A stretch of 33,563 nt of DNA from 4572-123 sp002084545 (GTDB taxonomy: Bacteria > Desulfobacterota > Desulfobacteria > Desulfobacterales > 4572-123): contig JAOZSJ010000030.1 in assembly GCA_029939715.1 (NCBI GenBank), forward strand, positions 1 through 33,563, in the 5' to 3' direction. The notes beneath the pieces were generated by a model. That model worked only from the letters and a program-made list of their open reading frames with translations. It did not search any database and was not told where the DNA came from. The translations under genes and the position numbers were made by a program. Every line of letters begins with the position of its first letter. Within the stretch, counting starts at the first letter, position 1. Of this stretch, positions 17,626 through 25,365 are shown piece by piece.

Positions 17626-18897
17626 TTGGATTGGCGACAAACCAGACAATTAAACAATGAAACCGCCCAGAATTCTGCGGATATTCTAAAATCAATCTTC
17701 AGCCCCCGTATGCTGGTGGCGATGGTGATGGGTTTTTCCTGCGGACTGCCCCTTCTTCTGACCATTTCAGTGCTGCAGGCCTGGATGAAAGAAGAGGGGG
17801 TGGACCTTGCCGTGATCGGTATGATGGCCCTGGTGGGCCTTCCGTATACCGTTAAATTTTTATGGGCACCACTGCTGGACCGCTATACTTTGCCGTTTCT
17901 TGGACGCCGCAGGGGCTGGCTGTTAATTGCTCAACTGGCCCTGGCCCTGGCCATTGCAGGTCTTGGATTCACGAATCCTGCCAATAATCCCTGGATGGTT
18001 GCCTTTTCGGCCTTTCTGGTAACTTTTTTCAGTGCATCCCAGGATATTGTCGTGGATGCTTACCGGCGCGAAGATCTCACGGACCGGGAACTGGGCCTGG
18101 GATCATCTCTTTATATCAATGGATATCGCACAGGGATGCTCCTGGCCTCGGGCGGCGGCCTGATCATGGCCGACTACATGTCGTTTTCCACGGTGTATCT
18201 TATCATGGCCCTCGGCATGCTTCCAGGGATACTGGCCACACTCCTGGCCCCGGAACCCGACACTCCGACCGGAATTCCCCGATCTTTGAAGGACGCGGTT
18301 TTAAACCCTCTTGTCGAATATTTCAGCCGCAGGGGGGCCTTGTGGATACTGGCCTTTATCTTATTATATAAAATCGGCGATACCATGGCCAGTGCCATGA
18401 CTACGCCTTTTTATCTGGATATCGGATTCACCAAAACCCAGATCGGGGCGGTAGTCAAGCTGTTTGGTTTCTGGGCCACAATCGCCGGCAGTCTCATCGG
18501 CGGCATCTGCATGCTGGGCCTGGGTATTTATCGCAGCCTCTGGGTATTCGGCATTCTGCAGGCCCTGTCCACCGCCGGCTTTGCCCTGCTGGCCCAGATC
18601 GGTCCCAGCCTGAGTTGTCTGGCGGGTGTTATCGCCTTTGAAAATTTGAGCAGCGGCATGGGCACTGCCGCCTATGCCGCGTTCATGGCCAGCATTACCA
18701 ATAAACGATTCACAGCAACTCAATATGCGCTGCTCAGCAGCCTTATGGGGGTTCCCCGGGTATTGGCATCAGCACCCACCGGTCTGCTGGCTAAAAATTT
18801 CGGCTGGCAGGGCTTTTTTATCTGCTGTACGGTGATTGCCCTCCCGGGAATGATCCTTCTTTTAAAAATTGCCCCCTGGAAAGGGAAAAACAAATGA
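17626..18897 (+). CDS. AmpG-like MFS permease
   Basis: This 423-residue protein has about 12 hydrophobic segments. The pattern FSPRMLVAMVMGFSCGLPLLLT and the motif LGRRRGWL after FLWAPLLDRY match the AmpG group of major facilitator permeases, which bring anhydro-muropeptides into the cytoplasm for cell-wall recycling. SASQDIVVDAYRRE is also typical of the group. The TTG start at 17626 touches the pckG stop codon, and there is no better start before the first membrane segment. The last 4 bases overlap the next gene. Substrate specificity is inferred from the family only. Confidence 0.85.
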   Translation: MDWRQTRQLNNETAQNSADILKSIFSPRMLVAMVMGFSCGLPLLLTISVLQAWMKEEGVDLAVIGMMALVGLPYTVKFLWAPLLDRYTLPFLGRRRGWLLIAQLALALAIAGLGFTNPANNPWMVAFSAFLVTFFSASQDIVVDAYRREDLTDRELGLGSSLYINGYRTGMLLASGGGLIMADYMSFSTVYLIMALGMLPGILATLLAPEPDTPTGIPRSLKDAVLNPLVEYFSRRGALWILAFILLYKIGDTMASAMTTPFYLDIGFTKTQIGAVVKLFGFWATIAGSLIGGICMLGLGIYRSLWVFGILQALSTAGFALLAQIGPSLSCLAGVIAFENLSSGMGTAAYAAFMASITNKRFTATQYALLSSLMGVPRVLASAPTGLLAKNFGWQGFFICCTVIALPGMILLLKIAPWKGKNK

Positions 18898-20687
18898 ACG
18901 ATCATCCGATAAACCCAAAAATATTATCTCGATTAAAAACGCTGCAACTCCAGCGTAAAGAGATCTTATCACTGCCGGCGGCCGACGCCCTGAACCGAAT
19001 CATCGATAGAGAGCAACCTGCCGCACTTGTGCATTCTTTCCCGGAGGAGGACTTTTATTTTCTGGTGCATGACATCGGCCCTGACGATGCCCTCCCCCTG
19101 CTGGCCCTTGCCTCGGATCGGCAGTGCGAGTATCTGCTTGATATGGAAACCTGGGATCGTGACCGTGTCAATATCGACCGGACAACGATCTGGATGGATC
19201 TGATGCTTCGATCCGATCCCCGGCGGTTTGTAAAATGGTTTATGGAGCAGCAATTCGAACGGCTCGAATTTTACCTGTTTAAGACCATTGAACTGAGAAT
19301 ACGCGAGCATGATCAGGATCCGGCTGATTTAGGCGATGATTTTTTCACCTATGATGATAAATATTATATAAGAATTCCGGATCGTCCATCAACAGCCGAA
19401 GAAGAGTATCCTTTGCAGGAACACCGCGCTCTTTTCCTGTCTGCCTTGTTAAAACAGTTGTCCGCCTATGACCATATCAGGTTTCAGCAGATTCTGCTTG
19501 AATCGGCGACCGTGACACCCGCCGAATACGAAGAAGAGGCTTTCCGCCTGTGCAGCGTACGTCTGGCTGAAAAAGGTTTTCTGCCGTTTGACGAAGCCAT
19601 TGGTATTTATCAACCATTGAACCCTGCCGAATTGAAGCATCGTGATCACAAGGTCATGGCCGACAAAAAGGCCGATGGCCGGCCTTTGCCGGTTCCACTG
19701 TATTCAAGTACGATGATCGGCACCGGCACTCTGTTTGCACGATCTCTGGAGACCATGAAATACGATACGGAACTCTACTCCCAATTGCAGGTTGAATTTG
19801 CCGGTCTCGGCAATCGCATTATCACTGCCGACAAAAAAATCATAAGAGAACGGGACCAGCTTAAAAATATCGTAAGGAAGGCCTGCGGATATATCAGTAT
19901 CGGCCTTGAGCAAACCATAAAAAACCGCAGCCATGGCCAGAGCCCCCTGGAAATGGGCGCAGCCCTGCTCAAGCAATACCCGTTGACGGATCTTTTCCGA
20001 ATAGGTTACGGCTCGGCCCTGAAACTTAAATGGATGGCCGGCAAATGGCAGACAAACAGCTGGTTTGCCCGCCAGGGACTTCCCCTTGCTTTCTGGGACG
20101 AACGCTGGCTCGGTACGATCGGCGGGCTTTTAATTAAAAAACCGGTTTTTTTTGATAATGAAAAAACCGGAAAACTCTATCGGGAGTTCACCTCACTCGG
20201 AGACATTCAAGCAACCAGGGCAAAGTTGGATCAAATTATGGCCATGGACTACCTGTTTGATCATATGGATCTTTTAATAAAGCCCTCCAAAAGGCACTTT
20301 TTCACTTATAAAGCCCTGCTTTTGACCCTCTGGACCCGGAACTTTTTAAACCTGCCGGAACCTGATTCAAATGCCGTTAAAATACCGTTGAAAGTAAAAA
20401 ACCTTGCTGTCGATGTTAATCAATTCAGACCGTTTTTCAAGGCTTTATTCAATCGTGGTACTAATGACAAATCATTTGAAACGGACAAGATCAGCAACGA
20501 AATGAAAGAGCTGTTTATCCAATGGATTGCAAAGAAATCGGGCCTTGCCGAACATAAAATCGTCCAGGACATGGGACAGACTTTTGAAGAATTGTTCAAT
20601 GAACTTGAGGCTGAATACGGACAGGTTGCCGCGGGAGATTTAAACCCTCGCTATATCAACCATTTTATCATTTCATCCGCATCTTGA
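18894..20687 (+). CDS. DUF6178 family protein
   Basis: This is a large (597-residue) soluble, mostly helical protein resembling the DUF6178 family known from Desulfobacterota. The N-terminal third shows the recurring pattern LVHSFPEEDFYFLVHDIGPDDALPLLALAS, followed by a WDRDRV/TTIWMDLMLRSDPRRFVKWF segment that recalls HEAT-like helices. No catalytic motif, membrane segment or signal peptide is visible. It overlaps the permease gene by 4 bases (ATGA), so the two are probably translated together. Its function is unknown, and the family name is from recall. Confidence 0.75.
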   Translation: MNDHPINPKILSRLKTLQLQRKEILSLPAADALNRIIDREQPAALVHSFPEEDFYFLVHDIGPDDALPLLALASDRQCEYLLDMETWDRDRVNIDRTTIWMDLMLRSDPRRFVKWFMEQQFERLEFYLFKTIELRIREHDQDPADLGDDFFTYDDKYYIRIPDRPSTAEEEYPLQEHRALFLSALLKQLSAYDHIRFQQILLESATVTPAEYEEEAFRLCSVRLAEKGFLPFDEAIGIYQPLNPAELKHRDHKVMADKKADGRPLPVPLYSSTMIGTGTLFARSLETMKYDTELYSQLQVEFAGLGNRIITADKKIIRERDQLKNIVRKACGYISIGLEQTIKNRSHGQSPLEMGAALLKQYPLTDLFRIGYGSALKLKWMAGKWQTNSWFARQGLPLAFWDERWLGTIGGLLIKKPVFFDNEKTGKLYREFTSLGDIQATRAKLDQIMAMDYLFDHMDLLIKPSKRHFFTYKALLLTLWTRNFLNLPEPDSNAVKIPLKVKNLAVDVNQFRPFFKALFNRGTNDKSFETDKISNEMKELFIQWIAKKSGLAEHKIVQDMGQTFEELFNELEAEYGQVAAGDLNPRYINHFIISSAS

Positions 20688-20716
20688 TTGATCCAAAATA
20701 CTCTGCTGGTTATCTC

Positions 20717-20744
20717 TTGACACCCATCAATAGATGCATATACT
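20717..20744 (+). promoter_or_regulatory. Sigma-70-type promoter for the FmdB-like gene
   Basis: A perfect TTGACA (20717-20722) is followed after 16 bases by TATACT (20739-20744, 5 of 6). It lies about 50 bases before the ATG at 20793. Confidence 0.55.
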
Positions 20745-20792
20745 ATAAATGTTTGTGTTAACCTATAGACTCTATTAAAGGATGTAGATGTT

Positions 20793-20975
20793 ATGCCTGT
20801 TTATGAATTTGAATGCCCCGAGGGTACCATAACCGAAAAACTGGTCCGCATGGATACGCAGGAAATTAAATGTCCCCAGTGCGGCGAAACAGCAAAAAAA
20901 ATTATATCTCAATGTTCTTTTGAACTAAAGGGCAGTGGCTGGTACGCCGATGGATACGCATCCAAAAAAACCTGA
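20793..20975 (+). CDS. FmdB-family zinc-ribbon protein with a degenerate first knuckle
   Basis: This 60-residue protein starts MPVYEFECP and ends SFELKGSGWYADGYASKK, the ends typical of the FmdB putative regulatory family. Normal members carry two CxxC knuckles. Here the second (CPQC) is present, but the first is reduced to a single Cys followed by PEG, so the zinc site looks incomplete. GGATGTAGATG lies before the ATG. The role of the family is poorly known. Confidence 0.85.
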   Translation: MPVYEFECPEGTITEKLVRMDTQEIKCPQCGETAKKIISQCSFELKGSGWYADGYASKKT

Positions 20976-21262
20976 CCATTCCCGCACCGACCCAATGGGC
21001 TTTTACTTTTAAAGTAAATGAATTCTGCACTTCCCATCTATAGCATATCCGTGTGCATAGTCATCAGGTCAATTTTATTTGCAGAGATGCAAACCTGCCT
21101 CAAAAAATCTTTCATTGTGATCGGCTTTGACCTTCTTTTTTTCGATGCAAAATATAAAGAGTGCAGGGTGCCTTGTTTTAACCGTATTCCAACCCGGCAA
21201 AGCCCGAACCCGATGTAATAAAAAACAAAAACCATGCCCTGTGAATAATTTCCGTTCTTTTC
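20976..21262. other. Intergenic stretch without a supported gene
   Basis: These 287 bases precede the CBS gene promoter. They contain an AT-rich 17-base hairpin (TTTACTTT at 21002-21009 and AAAGTAAA at 21011-21018). They also contain two short overlapping open frames on opposite strands that lack ribosome sites and family resemblance. I see no RNA gene or mobile-element end here. Confidence 0.5.
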
Positions 21263-21291
21263 TTGACAAATTGTAATAATACTAGTATTTT
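21263..21291 (+). promoter_or_regulatory. Promoter with overlapping 12-base palindrome before the CBS gene
   Basis: TTGACA (21263-21268) is 17 bases from TATTTT (21286-21291). The perfect palindrome AATACTAGTATT (21278-21289) covers the upstream half of the -10 region, a natural place for repressor binding. The regulator is unknown. Confidence 0.5.
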
Positions 21292-21339
21292 AGTTCCATA
21301 AAGTTCCCTTTTCTTTTTGCTTGAAACTGGAGTTTGATC

Positions 21340-21900
21340 ATGAAAAACTATCTTGCTAAGGATTTAATGGTTCCAATTTCAGAGTACTCAACGGTTTTCG
21401 AAGAGGCTACGCTGTTTGAGGCCGTTCTCGAGTTGGAAAAGGCTCAGGAGGAGTTCACGGAAAACAGATACTCTCACCGCGCTGTGTTGATCCTGAACAA
21501 GGACAAACGCGTTATCGGAAAGCTCAGCCAGCTTGATTTTATCCGCGCGCTTGAGGGAAAAAATGAACAGGATCGTGAGACCGATGATATCGGCAAATTC
21601 GGTTTCAGTTCAAAAGCGATCATCGTCCATAAGGAAAAACACAGGGTTAAGAGCATTTCCGAAAAAGAGATTCTATCAACTGCGGCAAAATTCAAGGTTA
21701 AAGATTTTATGCAGATCTATTCCGATGGTGAATATATTGATGAGAATACATCTCTGGACACTGCTGTTCATCAATTTACCACCGGGCTCCATCTGTCACT
21801 GCTTGTGACAAGAGGGGAGGATATCGTGGGCGTATTGAGATTGTCGGATGTATTTGCCGCGGCTTTCCATGCCATGAAAAAATATGAATTAGAGGAATAG
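21340..21900 (+). CDS. Tandem CBS-domain protein
   Basis: This is a 186-residue cytosolic protein with two CBS motifs, about residues 7-75 (LAKDLMVPISEYSTV...AVLILNKDKRVIGKLSQLDFIRAL) and 120-180 (VKDFMQ...LLVTRGEDIVGVLRLSDVF). Paired CBS motifs form a Bateman module that binds adenosine nucleotides. There is no attached enzyme domain. I choose the ATG at 21340, which has CTGGAG seven bases before it, over a TTG two codons upstream. It lies 3 bases before the beta-helix gene, so the two likely work together, perhaps with the CBS protein as an energy-sensing partner. That last point is inference. Confidence 0.85.
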   Translation: MKNYLAKDLMVPISEYSTVFEEATLFEAVLELEKAQEEFTENRYSHRAVLILNKDKRVIGKLSQLDFIRALEGKNEQDRETDDIGKFGFSSKAIIVHKEKHRVKSISEKEILSTAAKFKVKDFMQIYSDGEYIDENTSLDTAVHQFTTGLHLSLLVTRGEDIVGVLRLSDVFAAAFHAMKKYELEE

Positions 21901-21903
21901 ATA

Positions 21904-23325
21904 ATGAAAGAATTGGAACTGGTCTTCGACAGAATCGTCCAGCGGGTCAATATCAATCTTCGGGAGCATGAATACGATGTGTATCCACTTGTCAACAATC
22001 TTATTCCTTTGAACCAGATGACGAAATTTTACGCGTTTTACGGCATTACACCCCACCACAAATTGAACTTGCAATTCCGGCATTCCAGCCTCTCCGGCAG
22101 CTATTTTCTGGGAAAATGCCAGGTGACGAATTCTATCCTCTACAAAAGTGATATCCGGGGCGATGAACTTAAGAAAAAAGGCGACCGGTTTCAATTCGGA
22201 GATTTTGACATCCCGATAAACTCGGATGAGAAAATTAAGATCAATGACAGCTTTCTTATCAAGACTCTGGTCCATAATAATTCCCACGATCCGGAAACCC
22301 CTGAAAATTTTTTTATCAGGGACACCATATCCACCCATTACGCCAATATTCACGGCTCCCCCATCGATGGATCTTTTCTGGGGCCCTTTTCCACGGTGGA
22401 CCTTACCACCATGCGGGATTGCCTGATCGGCGCTTTTTCCTACGTACAAGCCGGAGAGGTGAGCCATCTGAACATCGAACCCGGAACCGTCTGGGTGCGC
22501 AGTCCGGATAATTTCAATTTTCTGTACCGGCATCCGGTTGACCGGCTGAACAATTACATCTACTTTACCGCCGGCGCCCAGCCCCAGGGGGTGTTCATCG
22601 ATTTTGTGAACAGCCGTAAGGAGTCGTTCCAGCGAATTTTTGATGTGGTCAACCTCGAATCGTCCGTACCGGTTCCCGACAGCGCTTCCCTGGATCGGTT
22701 TTCAGTGATTAAACCTAAAACCCATATCGATGAAAATGTCCTGGTGGCACAGCGCGCCTATCTTCAGAATGCATGGCTCGGCAAGGGGGCCAACGTACAA
22801 GAGCAGTGCTATATCATCAACTCACGACTGGAAGGGTTCGATATCACCGCCCATGGCGCCAAGATCATTGAGGCGGATTTGAGTAAAAATGTGTTCGTTG
22901 GATTCAACAGCTTTCTGAGGGGGCGGCCGAAAGCCCGGCTGTCCATCGGCCAGGAAAGCATCATCATGCCTCACACCATCATCGATATCCGCAAACCGTT
23001 GACCATCCCGGCGAACCACCTGGTCTGGGGGGTGGTGGAAAACGAAAAAGATCTTAAAACCAACGGTATCTCCTTGAATAATTTTTCAAAAATAACATCC
23101 ACACTGGTCAGGGGAAACATGACTTTTGAAGGAAGCGGGTCAAGTTTTGTCACGGCCTTCAAAGAACGAATTCACCACATTCTGGAGGCAAATGGCGCGT
23201 TCTTCAATGGTAATTCAAAAAGAGGGCACGCTCAGAGGAACCAGAATATTTCGTTCAACATGATTCAGCCGTATCCGGTGGGGGATACCCATGGCTTGTA
23301 TCCGACCATCACGATTAAGCCATAA
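21904..23325 (+). CDS. Left-handed beta-helix (hexapeptide-repeat) transferase-like protein
   Basis: This 473-residue protein has hexapeptide-like turns from about residue 270 to 370 (KTHIDENVLVAQRAYLQNAWLGKGANVQEQC..., then GAKIIEADLSKNVFVGFNSFLRG... and IGQESIIMPHTIIDIRKPLTIPANHLVWG). These suggest a left-handed parallel beta-helix as in acyl- or nucleotidyl-sugar transferases. The first 270 residues do not match anything I know. No signal peptide is seen. It follows the CBS gene by 3 bases, and its end is 70 bases from the assembly gap. Substrate and activity are unknown. Confidence 0.65.
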   Translation: MKELELVFDRIVQRVNINLREHEYDVYPLVNNLIPLNQMTKFYAFYGITPHHKLNLQFRHSSLSGSYFLGKCQVTNSILYKSDIRGDELKKKGDRFQFGDFDIPINSDEKIKINDSFLIKTLVHNNSHDPETPENFFIRDTISTHYANIHGSPIDGSFLGPFSTVDLTTMRDCLIGAFSYVQAGEVSHLNIEPGTVWVRSPDNFNFLYRHPVDRLNNYIYFTAGAQPQGVFIDFVNSRKESFQRIFDVVNLESSVPVPDSASLDRFSVIKPKTHIDENVLVAQRAYLQNAWLGKGANVQEQCYIINSRLEGFDITAHGAKIIEADLSKNVFVGFNSFLRGRPKARLSIGQESIIMPHTIIDIRKPLTIPANHLVWGVVENEKDLKTNGISLNNFSKITSTLVRGNMTFEGSGSSFVTAFKERIHHILEANGAFFNGNSKRGHAQRNQNISFNMIQPYPVGDTHGLYPTITIKP

Positions 23326-23395
23326 AATCAATGGATGTCACCTGACCGGATAAATCGTAAATAACAAATTACAAGCACCATCCAGCCAGCTTAAG

Positions 23396-23495
23396 NNNNN
23401 NNNNNNNNNNNNNNNNNNNNNNNNNNNNNNNNNNNNNNNNNNNNNNNNNNNNNNNNNNNNNNNNNNNNNNNNNNNNNNNNNNNNNNNNNNNNNNN
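23396..23495. other. Assembly gap (100 N)
   Basis: Exactly 100 unknown bases are present, the usual placeholder for a scaffold gap of unestimated length. Features on the two sides may not be as close as shown. The stop codon of the regulator gene is only 7 bases from its right edge. Confidence 0.98.
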
Positions 23496-23502
23496 GATTT
23501 TT

Positions 23503-24924
23503 TCAAATACCGTATTTCTTAATTTTTCTGGATAATGTTGAGTGGTTGATGCCTAATGGTTTAGCGGCTTTCCGCTGGCTCCCAAAGTTTTTTATGGCAC
23601 GGGCAATTAAATCTTTTTCAATTTCCGCTACTGTTTTTTGAAGATTCCATCCATGCGCCAGCGGGGTAATCTTGCCGCTGTTGTAGTCTGTCCGAATATG
23701 GGAAGGGATATCTTCGATATCAATTTTATCACCAGGCAATAAAACTACGAGCTGTTCGATAAGATTTGAAAGTTCCCGAATATTTCCGGGAAAGGAATAA
23801 GCACAGAGGCATTCGAGTGCTTTCGGGAAAATTGCTTTCTGTGTGGAATATTTCCGGTTAAATTTTTTTAAAAAATAGTAAATAAGCGGTGGTATATCAT
23901 CCACTCTTTCCCGCAGGGGTGGAATGGTAAGGGGAATAACATTCAGCCTGAAAAAAAGATCTTTACGAAATGTGCCATCTTCAACCATTTTATCGAGTTT
24001 TTTGTTAGTGGCGGCTATAACGCGGGTATTTATCGTTTTTGTTGTTGTATCGCCAACCCGTACGATTTCATTGTTTTCCAGAAATCTTAGAAGCTTTACT
24101 TGAATCTGCAGTGGAATTTCCGCAATTTCATCAAGAAACAATGTGCCCTCTTCCGCTATCTCAATATATCCCGGTTTTCCTTTTTTAAGGGCACCGGTGA
24201 AAGCCCCTCCTTCATACCCGAACAATTCCGATTCAATGAGCTGCTCGGGAATCGCACCGGCATCCACACGAATAAGAGGTTTGTCTTTACGAGGCGAGGC
24301 GTTATGGATAAGATTTGCAAAATATCCTTTGCCGACACCGGCTTCACCCTGCAGCAAAATGGTTGTATCGACCTGTGAAAGCCTGATCGCCTTTTCCATC
24401 ACCCGATACATTATTGAGCTTCGAATGTTCGCTTCAGACCAATGCCCGTCCTGGGTGGTCAATTGCTTCAACTGTGACCGGTATCCCTCGCTGATCGCAT
24501 GACTTTTTTCTAAATCCGATTTTAACAGATACAGCTCCGTCATATCTCTCTCATGGACCACGACGAGGGATAGTTCCCCGTTTTTATTAAATATGGGATT
24601 TGCAACCCTGAGCAGTTGCTTCCCATTTGGAAGCTTGTTGATTACCATATGGGCTTTTTCAGTTCGAATGACTTCCGGAATGATAGAACGTTCAAATACA
24701 CCTTTTCCCAAAAGTTCATCCACATTTTTATTGATAACCTCATCCGGTGACAGATTATACAGTTTAAGTCCGACTTGATTGACCTGAAGGATTTTTCCAT
24801 TTTCATCGGCGATCCAGAGGCTGTCCAGAGATGAATTGATGATTTTATCAAAATTCATAATTGCGTTAAGCTTTTTCTGGATCGAGCCGTTGGGCTCTTT
24901 ATTCAATAAATCGGTTTTGCTCAT
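23503..24924 (-). CDS. PAS-domain sigma-54-dependent transcriptional activator
   Basis: This 473-residue bacterial enhancer-binding protein has three parts. A PAS sensor lies at about 20-130 (IINSSLDSLWIADENGKILQVNQ). An AAA+ domain spans about 165-400, with Walker A GEAGVGKG (193-200), the sigma-54 contact loop GAFTGA (240-245) and Walker B TLFLDEI (261-267). A Fis-type helix-turn-helix is at the C-terminus (RKAAKPLGINHSTLSRKIKKYG). There is no receiver domain, so it probably senses a small molecule through PAS rather than a phosphorelay. It is divergent from a six-gene operon that carries a -24/-12 promoter and three palindromic sites, its likely target. The ATG has only a distant AGGA. The downstream side is cut off by the assembly gap. 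Confidence 0.93.
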   Translation of the reverse strand: MSKTDLLNKEPNGSIQKKLNAIMNFDKIINSSLDSLWIADENGKILQVNQVGLKLYNLSPDEVINKNVDELLGKGVFERSIIPEVIRTEKAHMVINKLPNGKQLLRVANPIFNKNGELSLVVVHERDMTELYLLKSDLEKSHAISEGYRSQLKQLTTQDGHWSEANIRSSIMYRVMEKAIRLSQVDTTILLQGEAGVGKGYFANLIHNASPRKDKPLIRVDAGAIPEQLIESELFGYEGGAFTGALKKGKPGYIEIAEEGTLFLDEIAEIPLQIQVKLLRFLENNEIVRVGDTTTKTINTRVIAATNKKLDKMVEDGTFRKDLFFRLNVIPLTIPPLRERVDDIPPLIYYFLKKFNRKYSTQKAIFPKALECLCAYSFPGNIRELSNLIEQLVVLLPGDKIDIEDIPSHIRTDYNSGKITPLAHGWNLQKTVAEIEKDLIARAIKNFGSQRKAAKPLGINHSTLSRKIKKYGI

Positions 24925-24954
24925 GCCGTTCGAATTCCTATGATTAAAGATTTA

Positions 24955-24972
24955 TGTTGTAAATTTGCAACA
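24955..24972. promoter_or_regulatory. Palindromic upstream activator element, copy 1
   Basis: TGTTGTAAATTTGCAACA is an 18-base inverted repeat with only one mismatched pair. It is the best of three copies and lies 31 bases upstream of the regulator's start codon, so it may also govern the regulator itself. Confidence 0.6.
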
Positions 24973-25049
24973 AACTATACCCTGGCCATTGCCCGCTGTC
25001 AATTATTGATCTTTAAACAGCAATTATCTTGATTAGGGCGGCACAAAAG

Positions 25050-25067
25050 ACAAGTAAATTTGCAATA
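25050..25067. promoter_or_regulatory. Upstream activator element, copy 2 (degenerate)
   Basis: ACAAGTAAATTTGCAATA keeps the core GTAAATTTGCAA of copy 1 and matches it at 13 of 18 positions. The left arm is degenerate. Confidence 0.45.
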
Positions 25068-25075
25068 ATGCAACG

Positions 25076-25093
25076 CGTTGTAAATTCGCACCA
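25076..25093. promoter_or_regulatory. Upstream activator element, copy 3
   Basis: CGTTGTAAATTCGCACCA matches copy 1 at 15 of 18 positions. Its centre is 26 bases from copy 2, and it lies about 200 bases upstream of the -24/-12 promoter, a normal enhancer distance. Confidence 0.5.
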
Positions 25094-25295
25094 CTATACT
25101 CATTTATTTTGGCCTCACATTTTCAGCCATCCAAACCCGGGAAATCGACGGTTCATTGTTTTTTGTAGGACCCAATAAATTATTCCTTTTAAATACAGAG
25201 CGTTACTATTTTACTTAAATAAAACCGAAACTCTATATATCGACCAAACTCTTTATGACATCCACAAAGACAGCGCAATTTTTTATTGGATAAAG

Positions 25296-25311
25296 TGGCA
25301 TATTATTTGCT
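25296..25311 (+). promoter_or_regulatory. Sigma-54 (-24/-12) promoter of the methyltransferase operon
   Basis: TGGCATATTATTTGCT fits the sigma-54 consensus TGGCACGNNNNTTGCW at all key positions, with GG and GC at the right spacing. Transcription would start near 25322, about 44 bases before the first ATG. A sigma-54 activator gene is directly divergent, which gives strong support from context. Confidence 0.82.
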
Positions 25312-25365
25312 GTATAAAATAGAACAATGATGCATGATACATTTCAAAAATAAAAGGAGAATTAA

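Larger units (their letters stand above)
24925..25295. promoter_or_regulatory. AT-rich divergent control region
   Basis: This spacer separates the regulator from the operon it probably controls. It is markedly AT-rich compared with the genes and holds no open frame with a ribosome site. Three related palindromic elements are described separately. A perfect CAACGCGTTG (25071-25080) lies between the second and third. I could not identify a good IHF site. Confidence 0.6.

Noticed and set aside
21018..21218. Small plus-strand open frame (66 codons) and an overlapping minus-strand frame at 21038-21235
   Set aside because: Neither has a ribosome site, family resemblance or normal composition. They overlap on opposite strands in an intergenic region.
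24925..25100. Sigma-54 promoter for the regulator gene on the minus strand, and an IHF site in the control region
   Set aside because: The best minus-strand match fails at the GC element, and no sequence fits the IHF consensus closely enough.
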